From assembly GCA_001630475.1 (NCBI GenBank), contig KV419419.1:377871-441870 (forward strand): 64,000 bases of DNA, given 5' to 3'. A model generated the notes under the pieces. The model was not told where the DNA came from. It searched no databases and saw nothing but the letters and a program-made list of their open reading frames with translations. A program made the position numbers and the translations under genes. This DNA comes from Sistotremastrum niveocremeum HHB9708. Its lineage: Eukaryota > Basidiomycota > Agaricomycetes > Sistotremastrales > Sistotremastraceae. Below, piece after piece: positions 26,910 through 38,824 of the stretch; positions within the stretch are counted from its first letter, which is position 1; every line of letters begins with the position of its first letter.

Positions 26910-28533
26910 ATGGGCATTCTTGCACTACCAGCAGAATTGTCACTTGAATGTCTTGAAGGACTTAGCATCCAAGACGTGATAAACGTTGCACAGGTATGTT
27001 CGCAGCGTCCCACCGGGACTTGTTCCTTAGTCAATGATCTCCCACATTTTCCTAGACGTGCTCCAGACTCAGATCTCTCGTTCTGTCGAATCGGCTCGCT
27101 CTCTTAAATACCTCCAACAGCCACGCGATTGCTGCACCGAGAGGATCCGCTATCGCCGACCTATCGTCTCAATGTCTCTATAAAATTGCTTTAAAGTCGG
27201 CAGCCGTATCGAAACGTCTCCACTCAGGCTCCCCCCAAAAACGCCTGGTCTCCACCAAGCAATCTTTTTATGATATGTCGTCTCTTTCACTCAATCCGCC
27301 CTGGCGTGATTGGTCTCCGTGGTTTTTCTTTCTTTCCGAGGACATCCTTGCCTTCCGACGAGCGAGATCTGTGGTCGTGTTGAAATGCAGTCCTTGTGAC
27401 TCCGCTCCTTCAACCTGGCACCGGTGGACTCAATTGGATCTCGAAGAGGAGGAGCTCTACCAAGTCCGATACAGCATCTCGCAAGACGGTCATTCATTGA
27501 TCGTTGCATCAGTTGCGCTCTATCCGACGCGTCTCAAGGTGGACGAGATCTGCCTTACGGACGAAAACTTTGGGATAAGAAAAACTCACCTCCGACTGCT
27601 TACGCAAGACACGGAGATGTTTTCTCTTTCCGTGGAAGATCCTTATGTTGCAATGGTCTTCACTGACAGACAAATACTCATCATCAATTGGAGAGCGTGT
27701 GTTGGCGCTATTTACGAATTAGAAGATCCTGATCGGATCAACGATGGCCCCGTATTGGAGGGGATCTTAGACAACGGACACGTCTTAGAGGTAGGCAATC
27801 TATATGCCATCTACACGTTGCAGACGCAGCTCAATGCTTTCAGAGTGGCAACTCGCTTGTGTTCCGCCCTGGAGAGCCTGTCGCGGTCTTCCTGTTGTTC
27901 GAATCTGGTGGTATAACATTGCATACAATCGATATTCCGTCGGATATGCCAGTCATTCAGTCATTCTCAGCGGATATCTCAGGTTGGACAATTCGCGTCC
28001 TCAGTGCTCGAAGTCAATTCACACACAACTTTCCCAACTTAAATGGCTTGGAAAAGACTTTTAGTCTTCTTGGCTTCCGGTCACGATCAGCCCTTTCGTG
28101 GATGTTTGACATCGCTACAGAAGACGTCGAGCACAATCCGGACTTTGGCGCACTCTATCAATGGAGTCGTAAAGTGATTTCATTCCGACACTCGATTGAC
28201 CTTTCCACGCGATGCTCCAAGCCGCGGAGAGAATCTGTTGTACGGTCTCTAAAGATGTGCAAAGTCCGCGAGGAAAACTTTGAGTGCACCAGACGTTCCT
28301 GGATTAGTGACACGGCTTTTCAGTTCGTGCTTCCTCAAGGTCGCTTCACGATTCTCATTCCAATCTTTGAAGACGAGCATGGTCGCGGCGGCTCTTTTGT
28401 ACACCTCGAACTTCCGATGTTCTTGAAGAATTCTGTCCGCCAATCCGAGTGGTGGAATACTTGTCTGTTTGACACGCCCAGTGGAAAACTCTACGTCTTT
28501 CTCCCGACGGGCATTCATGTTCTCCAATACTAG
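26910..28533 (+). CDS. F-box-type protein, duplicate copy 1
   Basis: Exons 26910-26993, 27056-27790 and 27844-28533 encode 502 residues. The N-terminus MGILALPAELSLECLEGLS is an F-box start followed by IQDVINVAQTCSRL. The remainder alternates polar and beta-like segments (WRACVGAIYELEDPD, HTIDIPSDMPVIQSFSA), a pattern common in basidiomycete F-box proteins whose C-terminus may form a propeller-like substrate receptor. The gene is whole. Its twin at 44225-45874 has the same three-exon structure and conserved splice sites, so both copies are probably functional or very recently duplicated. Confidence 0.8.
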
Positions 28534-28636
28534 TACTACTAACAGCTATATTTCAACTCGAGCGCTTCTGTCTAGCTATGTTCTGGAGAGACTCCAGCTT
28601 TCTCTCCTTTCGAATAAATTTATTCATCCCCGAATA

Positions 28637-29200
28637 TCACAGATCGAATTGACGTTGAAGATGGCAGGCACTCTGGACGTCGATCAGCTCCTTGCTGCCA
28701 AATGTGCAAAGCCACGGCCCATAAATTTCATATTTGAACGCCGCCTGGTCGACCGCCAGTCCGAGTTCTGCAAGGCGAAGAGGAGTGTGGATGTAGCAAT
28801 ATATTGTGCTTATGTAATACATTTCCACGTCTCGCTGCCAAGTCTAGCCTGGCTTCAAGTTGCCGTACTCACCTCATTTCGTCTCGGATTTGAGCAAATT
28901 CTTTTCTATAAAAATACCCGTCCTCACCGCCCTTGAAGGAGTACAGTCGCCTGGCAGTGGTTGACAGACATGAGCTAGCGAGAGGCGTGCCCGACCCACG
29001 GTGAACGTAAGCTATCGACGAGTGTGAGACATTTGTTAGAGATATATATCCCAGTAGAGACATACCGTGCAATGCTACGACAAGTTGACCTAATCAAAGG
29101 AGTGAGGAGCGATCCGCAGGCTACTGTTCTGCAAATCGAAATTAGGCGAAGCGCCGTCGGTGAAGAATCTGACGAAATCGTACGATCATAGTCGACATGA
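28637..29200 (-). CDS. Possible small gene with mitochondrial-type leader, copy 1
   Basis: Minus-strand frames show a basic Ser/Thr/Arg-rich leader (SSCLSTTARRLYSF) followed by GGEDGYFYRKEFAQIRDEM. A good donor (GTGAGT) comes next, then an acceptor before 28780 leading into further open sequence. An upstream segment reads LLTPLIRSTCRSIAR in both duplicate arms, with a silent change (CGG/AGG). The exon chain could not be closed with certainty. It would encode a short, probably mitochondrial protein of unknown function. The counterpart in the other arm (43700-44100, + strand) has a stop within the conserved block. Confidence 0.3.
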
Positions 29201-29487
29201 AACGATGTTCAGCTCGTACTTAAGTACTGCGTGTTCATAGTTATCTTTAAGGAGGTGATCCGTCTGACGCCATCAGAAAGCGTGCAGGAATGGCCTCAGA
29301 TGCCGCCGAACGAACGACACATTAGATTGCAGTATATCTTCGAATATAAGACTACAATAAGAACAAAGGGTCAGAAAAGTGCCGTATACTCAGCGGAGGA
29401 CCTACTTACATTCACGGTGAAATTCTGTTTGAAATAAATAATTGAGTAGCAGAATTAATCCCGTGACTCTCAGGATATACTAGTATA

Positions 29488-29873
29488 GTATGTTAGCGCA
29501 GAAGACAAGATATACGGGTGTATCGGACGCACTCGATAAGCTACGACGACACACCACGACATGCACTGAAAAAACGCAATATGGGACATTCTTCGCATCT
29601 CTGGGGGACCTTCGTGTTGCGAGTTTGAAGAGGTTTATTTTGCGGTGTGAACCCTTCGATGGCCGCTTCCGAATTTCTACAAAAGCACTCAGCCAGTGTC
29701 TCGGTTTCAAAAGCGAGAGAGATACATACTCTTTCTATATGCATGATACACTCGGACACGTCCTCCATCCTTAACAAGCGTGAGCAGATGCTTCCTTTTA
29801 TCTTGACCGGATTCAACGCAGCGTTCTCTCCAAGAGGTGAGCATTTATCGAAACACTGGGTTTCGCTAGAAGA
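29488..29873. other. Gap between the left arm and an F-box gene
   Basis: Overlapping frames lie on both strands (+ 29490-29774, - 29541-29816), without recognisable similarity. The part next to 29874 is the 3' region of the following F-box gene. Confidence 0.35.
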
Positions 29874-31403
29874 TCAAGGTCCTCCCAGCATCTGAATGGC
29901 GCGTCTTTTGACTTGAGCAAGCCTAGGTTTATCCACCTGCCGACCATCACTCTCCGGTGGGCGACGGCAGTTCGACTGCATTGGGCGTCCCATCAACTGG
30001 AGGTATATCGATGATAACATGATTGGTATGTCGCTTTCCTTGCAGTCTTCAAGGGCTATGACGCTTGGTTCACCGCTTTCGTCGCAGAGCCGAGCGGAAT
30101 ATCTCTGATGCGACCCGAGTGGGTGATAGAGTGTGAATTCTTGTAGGCGAGGCAGCCAATCATGGTGCCCAGAAACTGCTTCGATGAAGGAGGAAGGAAT
30201 TTTCTGCAGACTAGTTTGAATGAAGTAGAGGTGCGTGAGAGATCGGAAGAGAGGAAACGCTTCATGGGGCATTTGCCGTTGGACGGAGCTCTGGGCCACA
30301 CACAACTTGCGCAGGCGCTGGGATTGTAGACCAACAAAGGGTAGAAGGCTCGCGACATTGTCAGGAATCTCTTGCAGGAAGAGGGACTCGAGGTTCGGAA
30401 AGGATATAGACTTCAGGAACGCCCGCACGGGAAAGTCCCCTCTCAAGAAAAGACGGGAAGCTGGACAGCGTGTATGGGATCGTTCGAAAGTCGTGGAAGA
30501 GAAGAACGGTGTGGGTAAATCAGATTCCGAATAGTGTATTGCAAGAGTCTGCAGCTCTGGCATGCGTCGTAAAAGAGGGATGTACGCTGATATCGGCGGA
30601 CGACTGTCGTGCGGTACGTTCATGAGTTCAAGTATAGTGACCGAAGTATAGTTAGATGTGGGTGAGAAATTGATCATCGTTCCGCGAAGTGAGATCACTT
30701 TCGGATCTGGCACACCCTCCTGAGGAGGTGGGAACGATGGAGGGTGAACGACCGGAGCCATTGCAAGGGAGAACAAGGAGGAAGCGACATGAGGGGTTGG
30801 CGATGCATCTAGATGAACCACGATCTGCTCCGACTGGTATCCTCCCATCTTCATATTTAAGTTGTCGAGACACTCTGCATCACCATCGAAATGAAAGGAT
30901 CCTATCAGGAAATTTCTTCTTGCAAAGAGCTCCAGCAGATTGATCCATTCTTTCGATTGGTACGGTTGCTGGTGCACCGGAAGGTCCGGGGCAGTTCGCA
31001 AAGCAATCGTGATGCTCAATGGGATGTCGAGGGTGCCACGCCGCTTTTGCCAGAGCTGGAACTTCTGGTAAGGGAGATAAGCACCTAGCCAAATATATGA
31101 CCAGATTTTCGGGTGTCCAAAGATGATAGCACGCCATCTTTTGCATGTGACGGCCGCAACGGCTGGGAAGTTGTTGTCGTCGACAACAGCCAGATCAAAG
31201 ATAGCAAGGAGCAGTTCGGTAGGAAGTGAAAACGCGGTCGGAGGCAAGCTGTGAGATACGTGCAGCGGTTGGTTTGCTTGCTATGATAGAGAAACCTTTT
31301 CTTGAGATTGATTAACAATGGTAGCAAACGCGATTTTACGCACCAAGCTCGAATTCTTGATAGACCTCTGCGACCAGAACCTTAAACTCCGGAATGACGG
31401 CAT
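29874..31403 (-). CDS. F-box/LRR protein, tandem copy a
   Basis: Exons 31403-31344 and 31280-29874 encode 488 residues. The large exon opens without an ATG (a TTG at 31247), so a short first exon (MPSFRSLRFWSQRSIK) was inferred; it resembles the start of the F-box gene at 363. The F-box reads FSLPTELLLAIFDLAVVDD, followed by CKRWRAIIFGHPKIWSYIWL. Leucine-rich repeats follow (SFPNLESLFLQEI, LRKLCVAQS, SLTHLYFIQTSLQ). The expected role is substrate recognition in an SCF ubiquitin ligase. The neighbour at 31851-33463 is a paralog in the same orientation. Confidence 0.8.
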
Positions 31404-31850
31404 TTATTGGCCTGGCAGTCGATGTGGAATGGATGTGGACCGCTAGCAAGGACTGATATGCTCAGCCTAGAGAAGTGCGTCAAGGTTGTAGGAGACGATG
31501 CCAGTCATCGCATTACGCAGTCGTGAGCCGGCGGCGGGGGTGGGCTGCGCAAGCGATGACACCTCGCCACAACCATGAATAAAAAAAATTACATGTAAAT
31601 TATCAGAATAGCGTTGTAGTGACATAAAACATTATGGAGAGAGACTGATACAAGTCCCATTACACAAAGCAATAACGGATGGACTCTTGCCCACGGGAGG
31701 GTTTGCATAGACTGACAACAAGATGTTGATTCCTCGATAACAAAGCTTACGAGACGCGATGAAGTAGAAATTTAGATCTCGGGTATTCAACTGACTGGAG
31801 ACCGACGCATGGACGCATGTAGACGATGCGTTATTGGTAGGGACATCCAG
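31404..31850. other. Intergenic region between tandem F-box genes
   Basis: Contains the promoter of tandem copy a and the 3' region of tandem copy b. An A-run and AT-rich DNA lie near 31580-31640. No gene seen. Confidence 0.5.
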
Positions 31851-33463
31851 TCAGCTCACGTCGGAGTATGTTTTTGGCCTCCTATGGAAGAGCTTGCGGA
31901 GAAGAGCAGCGGGATGCAACAGAGAGGACGACAGACGGCTGATGATCGTAGGATCAGGCTCTTCCTTGGGTGTTCGAGGGTGGCGACAACGCAATATCGG
32001 GCGATCCATGTACAAAGCGCGAGTCTGGGCAAAGATAGACTCGACGTCACACTCTCCCGATGTTGAGATGATATAAGGCTCCTTCATTTGATAGCGCATA
32101 TCTGCAGAGAAGGTCTCCATTATGCCCGAGGAATGATAGAGGTTGATTTCTTGCAAGTCAGGTATTTTCGCCCGGTCGTAAAACAGCCATGCGACGAAGG
32201 ACGGAGGGATGGCATCCAAGTTCGTCTCGATGAGGTCGATGTGATGAAGCCAAGAAGCTGGATGGAATGCATGCCGAATGTCAGGATGCATGAAATTGCA
32301 GTTCGAGAGGCATATTCGGCGGAAATTGTAGGACATTCGATGAGCTGCATATATGATAGGGGTGAGGTCATGGGGATAGTGATCAAGGACCATAGATTCT
32401 AGATTTGAGAAGGAGATTTCTCGCATGAAGAGTTCCATCGGCCAGCATCCGGATAGATGAAGTCGACGAACAGGGGATCTGGTCGATAGTGGAGACATAT
32501 GAGGTAACATCGGATAAGATGTGTCGTCGAGTACACCGGCCGAGTGTCCGATGGCCAAAGTATGGAGACTGTCGAGGCGACCTAGAAATCGCGCCAGCCC
32601 TCGCAAGGATGGGAGAGCTCCTGGTGGGACATCCAGGAGTTCAAGAGTTGTTAATTGTGTGAGGCAGTCCTGAGCTGACAAATTCAGACGTGCTCCGCGA
32701 AGTGACAGAATCCTTGGAAGATGGAGGTGAGACGTAGGGGGAGGAATTTCCGGAGGCCATGTAGGCTCTGATAGCCCACAGTACCATGAAGAACTTTCTG
32801 GCGATACTTGCCCAAAATGGAGCGCGATCTGTTCGCACCAGAATCCGCCCATTTGATAGTCCAAGGACTCAAGGCATTCGGGATCTCCGTCGAAATGAAA
32901 GGACTCGATTGCGAAGTCGCGACGCGATAAGATTTCCAGCATTCCGATCCATTCTTTCATCTGAACAGGATGACCACGAGATTGCGAGGCCCGTAGAATC
33001 CGTCCGGGTATAGATATTGTGATCCTTCGCGCAACCTGAAGCCCTCCCAACCTCTGCGTCCAGAGTTTGAATTTCTGCATAGGATAATATGAGCTAAGCC
33101 AGATGTTCGCCCAAAGTATTCGTTCGCTCAGCGCGAGGGAACGCCATCGTCTGCACAGAACAGCTGCGATCGCAGGAAAGTTGTCATCTTCATATGCAGC
33201 ATAATGAAAGATGGGTATCAGCAGTTCGGTGGGAAGTTTCGATAGGATCATGCAGGATGACTCTGGGGAGGATTCAATCTAGAGATTTGATTCCCACCGT
33301 GAGACGTCCTGCTAGCTTTTTTGTATTGCAAAATGCTCACTTTCGGGTCAGATCTTCGACCTTCGCCATTCTCAAGGTCTCTGGGAAAAAATAAGGAGGA
33401 TGCATCGTCTCGTGGAGATCTGAAGTGAGGTATCTGGCAGGTTGCGAGATTCCTGAAGCTCAT
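31851..33463 (-). CDS. F-box/LRR protein, tandem copy b
   Basis: Exons 33463-33341 and 33278-31851 give 516 residues. The ATG at 33251 inside the second exon would give 466. The F-box is SKLPTELLIPIFHYAAYEDD with CRRWRSLALSERILWANIWL, then LRR segments (SFSNLESMVLDHYP, FRRICLSNCNF, WLHHIDLIETNLD). It is colinear with tandem copy a, for example FAIESFHFDGDPECLESL against FLIGSFHFDGDAECLDNL. The first exon is inferred by analogy with the paralogs. Function is as for other F-box proteins; the substrate is unknown. Confidence 0.78.
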
Positions 33464-34898
33464 CCTGAAAGCGAAAAAGCCTTCCTTAATCCAATTTATC
33501 CATAGAGGCTTGGAATTTGACTCACAAGCACGCAGAAATGCGACACAGCTTCAGCTGTGCTTAGAAGATTTACATATACAAGTCCAGTTGTCTCTCGTTG
33601 ACTTGCAGGGCAATGAGCTCACAGCATCGGAGAATCCCGACTAACCTCTTCGCTTTCGCACTCAAAGAGGCCACCCTTTTTGACAAATGTTATACTAGCC
33701 AAAGACAATCCAGCTCGACAGAACAGTATCCTTCGTAAACATGGAATGGGATCATCGATTTCGTGCTCGGTTGGCTTCTGCTTATGCCCAATGTCTTGAA
33801 TGCATGCCACCATAAAGACCCGTTCAGGCAATCCACCAATAAACTGCATTACTTGTGGCTCGTTCAAAACGGCCTAGCCGTCAACTTCACCTAGATTCGT
33901 CAACGATGCCTCCGTTCTATGCATTGTACATGTACGTGAGTGGAAAAGAAAATCTGGGATAATCCGCTTGTTATGTTTCCATTTCTGAATGCTCTCTCAG
34001 TCCTATGCTCACGGCAGATGATTTGACGACAAGACTATGCTCACGTTTCGTGGCTTTTCTAAATCCTGTGCTCTATTCTGGCATTCAACAAGGGCTTCTG
34101 ATAACCTTGGACTTCCGCTCAATACGCGTTTCTCTGCACTGTCACTCAGTTGGGATCGAGCACCCAAATTTGCAAGACCTTCATTCTGTATGCGACCGAG
34201 ACACAGTACTCGGCTGGATCATCGACCGGTCTCGCCAGAATTGCGTGACTTTCGCTGTGCATATGGGTTCACCTTTCGGGCAACTCGGTCGTACCGCTTC
34301 AGCGCTTGCCTGAAAGACACGGATTCGGAAATCAGTCTCTTGAACAGACAAGTACTAAACTATCAGACAACTTGTCAGTCTATCACGATGCATCTATGGA
34401 CCAGGAGGTAACCATAAACTTGCCTGGCCTGCCCGACAACCCTCTGAATATATATGTAGAACAGAATCCGCAGCCTGTCAGAGGCAGTCTCCCATCTGAA
34501 AGTCCGTTCTGTGTTCCATTAATAGCACTGGTCAATTCGAGAAAGTCACCTAGACTCAGATCTGGGCCGTTACTGCGATTTGCGTGAGCCTCGGCGAGCG
34601 CGTTATTTGCTCCTGTTTTGTCTCCGCCAAACCGGCAATTGTGCTCAGCCATAGCACCGAGATCAGCGCTCCAGGGTAGCAACGCTGCAACTACCTGATG
34701 CTCTCTTGTTTCGCCAGCTGAGCTATACATTGTCGGGGACAAGCACCGAGAATTCATTACGTGGGCGCTGCGAGGTTGCAGTACTCGGTCTGACTCCGCA
34801 ATACTCCGCTGCCCAGACAGTTTTCCTTCGAACACGTACTTGAATATCATCTCTGCATCAACTTCATTCCCCAACTACCCCGGAACTCGACAGGAGAC
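33464..34898. other. Gap upstream of the kinase gene
   Basis: A minus-strand frame ending at 33619 (about 76 residues from the ATG, with IDDPIPCLRRILFCRAGLSL) and a minus-strand frame at 34383-34874 (163 codons) are the only notable open stretches. Neither is recognised. The region next to 34898 must hold the kinase promoter. Confidence 0.35.
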
Positions 34899-37800
34899 AT
34901 GGCTTCTGATACAAAATCTCCAATCGCGGTTGTGGCAGCGGCTCCTCAGCCGGGCAATAGTCTGGTCACATCTCCAACCACATCGACCGCGATCCAGAGT
35001 CCTTGGTGGAGGGAGAAGAAAATGAAGAGGCCTTGGGAGGATAAACCGAAGTATGTACTCAGATCCTCTTCTTATTACGTTCAACTAACTTTCTCGCAGA
35101 CGCAAGAAGACAGTTCCTACCGAGCAAGCCGAAGGGCTCGCAAGGACCAGAACTGCAGTCGCACGAGCGGCCAAATCTGTTCTCGGAGCTGCGTTGCAGC
35201 TAACGCATGAAGCTCTATACATTTCCGTGGACGTGCTTGAGCTAGCACCAGTGCCAGGTTTAGCAGAAGTCGCACGGACATTACTGAATATCTGGGACGC
35301 GGTGATAGAAGCAGAGGTGGGGTCTCTATTCTCATTTGTGGAAATCATGTTCACTTACCCAGAATACAGACAAATCGCATGATGCTCTTAACTTTGACCC
35401 AGCGTTGTGCCAACATCCTGGTCGCAGTCCGAGAAGAGATCAGATTAGCAGGAGATGAGGTATCCGACGTATTACAGGATCCTATCACGAAGCTCGCGGA
35501 GTGCGTTATCACTATCATAATCCGAGCCCGCCCTCATGTTATCGCTCAGATCCTTTACGCTCGTCGAGACAACGGTGAAAAACCAGGTCGGAAAGCCGTT
35601 TTTGAAGCGGTATCTTCAGCGAGATGATGACATGGTCCGTATTCAAATCTGTAATACCACGCTGAGCGATGCCGTGGGTCTCTTTGGTGTGCGTTATCAT
35701 CCTATTTCCTGCCGGTTTTCCCAGTTGACCCCCGTAACAGTTATCCATACAAATACGAACTCTCAAGCAAATACAAGAATCCGACCATGACAGACGGAAC
35801 GAAATTGACGAACTCAAAGGCACCCTACGTGCTGCTTCTCCACCGGCTTACTCTCCGCCCTCCCCATCTGCGACAATCCCGCTCGAAGGAAATCTGGCGT
35901 CTTCAGATGTCCTCGCGTCTATCGTAGAGTTTCGGAAGAAGCAGGAAGAAAGGGCTCAGAATGCCGATGCCGAGGATCTCCGCCAAATTTTGCGAGCGGC
36001 GCTACGTGCAGAAGATGATGCCACTATGATTGAAGTGCTTCAAGTGGGACGGGACGAATGGCCTGACGCTGTCAAAACTCTTCAGAGGCGGCTCGAAGAG
36101 GAGAGGGAGAAGCACAGTGATGGACGTATTAAAGGCCCGGAAGCGGAAGTCGACACGGTTCATCGAGAGTTCCTTGAAGGTGGCATCGAGTGTCTGAGGA
36201 GGATGAGTGGGAATCAACTCGAGAGTCTGCCACACTGGACTATCACCAAGTATGAGGTGAGCGCATCGCAGCCATTAACCTTTGATGGATGGAACCTGAT
36301 GAAATTGCAAGGTTGACCTGGGACCCCTCGTCGGTATCGGAACCTTTTCAGACGTTTACAAAGGAACCTGGAAGGGAGCCACCGTGGCGATCAAAATTCT
36401 ATCGCCCGCTACTCCACGAGACATCTACAAGCATGAAACCCAACTCTGGTCGGCCCTTTCTCATCAAAATATCTTACCGTTCCTAGGCGCGAGCTCAACG
36501 TGTGGCGATCCCCCATGGTTCTTGGTCTCGCCCTACATGTCACACGGTTCGCTGCCCATTTTTCTAAAGAAGGAAAGGAATGCCGTCCAGCGTTCGGTCA
36601 GCTCGCTGGTGATGATGCAAGAGATTGCCAACGGTATGGCCTACCTCCATCGGAAGGAGATATTGCACGGGGACCTCAAAGTATACCATCTCCACGTCAA
36701 TGCTCGTTCCTTGCTAATTCGTTTATCTGCTACAGGGGTCAAATGTCCTGATCAACGATGATTATCATTGCGTCATTGCTGATTTCGGTCAAAGCAAGAT
36801 GAAAAGCGAAGTCTTTCGAATCAGCGGACAGACTCTGGGCGAGAGACGTAAGTCACGAACCTCCTGCAGTGTATCGGATAGATTTTGACGCCCATATAGC
36901 TGGGACTGTCCGATGGCAAGCTCCTGAGCTTCTTGCCGGTCATGGTGAATTGACACAGAAAGTAGACGTATATGCATACGCTATACTCTGCCTTGAGGTT
37001 AGAACGTCTGAGTCAGCCACAATCTTTTACTTACGATTTTTCCTAGATTTTGTCAGAAGGCGAGGTGCCTTGGCCGGACCTCGAGAACTCCACCGTCCGC
37101 CAGCTGGTCTTAGGTGCGGACTTGTGCTTCCGTTTTCTCGCCAAATCTGACCCAATCCGCAGAGAATCAACGTCCTCCTATCCCTAGTCTCCAGTCTCCC
37201 CTGCCACCTCTTACGCAGCTCATCGAGTCCTGTTGGGCTCACGATCCAGGTGCTAGACCCACCTTCCGGTCCATCCTAGATGCTCCGGCTTTCTTGAATA
37301 CGGGTATCCCAGTTCTTCGCGATCAATCGCCCTCTCCCTTCAACCGAAGACCGTTCAATCAATTTACTCATCCCCCTTCACCCGATCCTAAACCCGTCCC
37401 ACTCCCATCCTTTGGTTCGTCGCAGAGCATCCCTGTTCCCATCCCCCTTTCCCAGGGTGCTCGACGCGCTACTTCACCGTCCGGACTTGGACTGTCGACA
37501 TCACCGCTACGTTCCGATGCTGAAGCCACCCCTCGGGCACTAAGTCCTGCTTTCAATCGGTCATCATCGGACCCTCCTCAAACCATCAATCACGTCACCT
37601 ATATTCCTCCATCATATTCGTCGTCTAGCAGCTCAAGCTCTCAGACACCTTCACGATCTTCAAGCCAGAACGATTCTCAGGACACGGACTCGAGTAGAGG
37701 ATGGGATGGTGTTGGTACTCCTCCTGCCACGAAGAGTGAGCTAGTTGACATGCGACGGAACGAGCGACGATATCGAGTTCTACTCGTTCATAACTTCCAT

Positions 37801-38725
37801 CCTTCTTGTAAGTGTCGTGCTTTGGATCTTCCTACGAAGTTATTTACTGGTTATAATTAGTGATGCTTCCTCTGTGGACACCATCGCCTGTGAGGGTTGG
37901 CTCTGTCGGATTTCTGTCAAAGCCCAGCGGGAGCTTCCACACTTTCTTTAATGCCTTTGAGTCTGTCGCGACTATGCCTTCGCTCTATGGATATGGAAGA
38001 GTAACCGAAGGATCCCAAAAGCAAGCAAGTAGATCTACGACAGTGCGCGCCGTCGATAGCGTTAAGGGTCTCTTCTCTAAGTAAAGCATTTGCGATTCCT
38101 GTATTCTTTTTCCTTCATTCTAATGTCTTTCAGACAACCAGCTGTGCGCAGAGCGGCATTCCCTCTGCGATACGGCCACAAGCACGCGTATCTGTACACA
38201 GAATCAACCGTCTACCGATACATGGATAATCTGGAAACGCCGAAGAGGTGGTTTCAGAGTAACGTGGACACGATTCTTCGGTGAGTTTCGCGCTCATTGT
38301 TCTGATCAGTCATTAAAAGAACTCATTCCAGACTATACGGAACGGAGTTCAGACTCCAGAGAGAGGATATCCTTTTAGGTATGCCCACGTCGATCCATCG
38401 TTCAACTTTTCCTTAACCTAGATATTTAGTGATTGGGACGCTGGAGGCGGCCGACTTCGGCATTTTCGTCTCTCATTATCATCCTGATGGCCAGGCGTTT
38501 TTCGACATTACCTCAAATCGTCAAAGCGGGTCACCCTGGGGCTCGTTTTCGACGGCGCATACATTGCCGGCCGACATCACCGCAGGCGGGCCCGACTGGT
38601 TGCCGGAGGATCACGGGCCTTCATTGAACGCTAGCAAAGTGTCACGGATAGGAGACGGCGCGAACACTTTGCTACTTGCGAGACTCAGGTTTGCCCCGGA
38701 TCAAGACGAACCCACTTCTCAGTGA
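34899..38725 (+). CDS. TKL-type kinase with MLKL/HeLo-like N-terminal bundle and conserved C-terminal domain
   Basis: Fourteen exons (34899-35050, 35100-35316, 35370-35500, 35550-35686, 35778-36256, 36312-36680, 36736-36847, 36900-36997, 37047-37113, 37163-37807, 37861-38080, 38134-38280, 38332-38378, 38430-38725) encode 1038 residues. Residues about 65-215 form a helical region of the type seen in MLKL N-terminal bundles (APVPGLAEVARTLLNIWDAV, LTQRCANILVAVREEI, PFLKRYLQRDDD). A Glu/Arg-rich linker reaches residue 372. The kinase (about 373-618) has GIGTFSDVYKG, Lys400, Glu414, HGDLK (491-495, Gly in place of the HRD Arg), DFG (511-513) and APE (540-542), so it should be catalytically active. 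A Ser/Pro-rich stretch leads to a C-terminal domain (about 785-1030, RNERRYRVLL, GYGRVTEG, FVSHYHPDGQAFF) seen in other Agaricomycete kinases and of unknown function. The MLKL comparison is by pattern only. Confidence 0.85.
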
Positions 38726-38824
38726 TCACTGACAGGACTGTACAAAACATTATTATATCGCTGTAGCTACACATTATCTTGGACCATCTGTAAACATCGC
38801 ATCTTCATTATATATACAATCATA

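Larger units (their letters stand above)
26676..29487 (+). repeat. Inverted segmental duplication, left arm
   Basis: This 2.8-kb segment is repeated as the reverse complement at 43264-46109. In sampled stretches nearly all bases match. The outer end starts at TGACTCCTTCTCC, the inner end closes at the 12-bp palindrome TATACTAGTATA. It carries a complete F-box-type gene and a possible small gene. Confidence 0.92.

Noticed and set aside
29251-29264. AAGGAGGTGATCC, the reverse complement of a bacterial 16S rRNA 3' end
   Set aside because: Only about 13 bases match and the flanks do not resemble rRNA. Chance match; the same sequence is in both duplicate arms because the whole segment is duplicated.
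34383-34874. Minus-strand frame of 163 codons upstream of the kinase
   Set aside because: Lies in the probable divergent promoter region; no domain or composition that marks it as coding.
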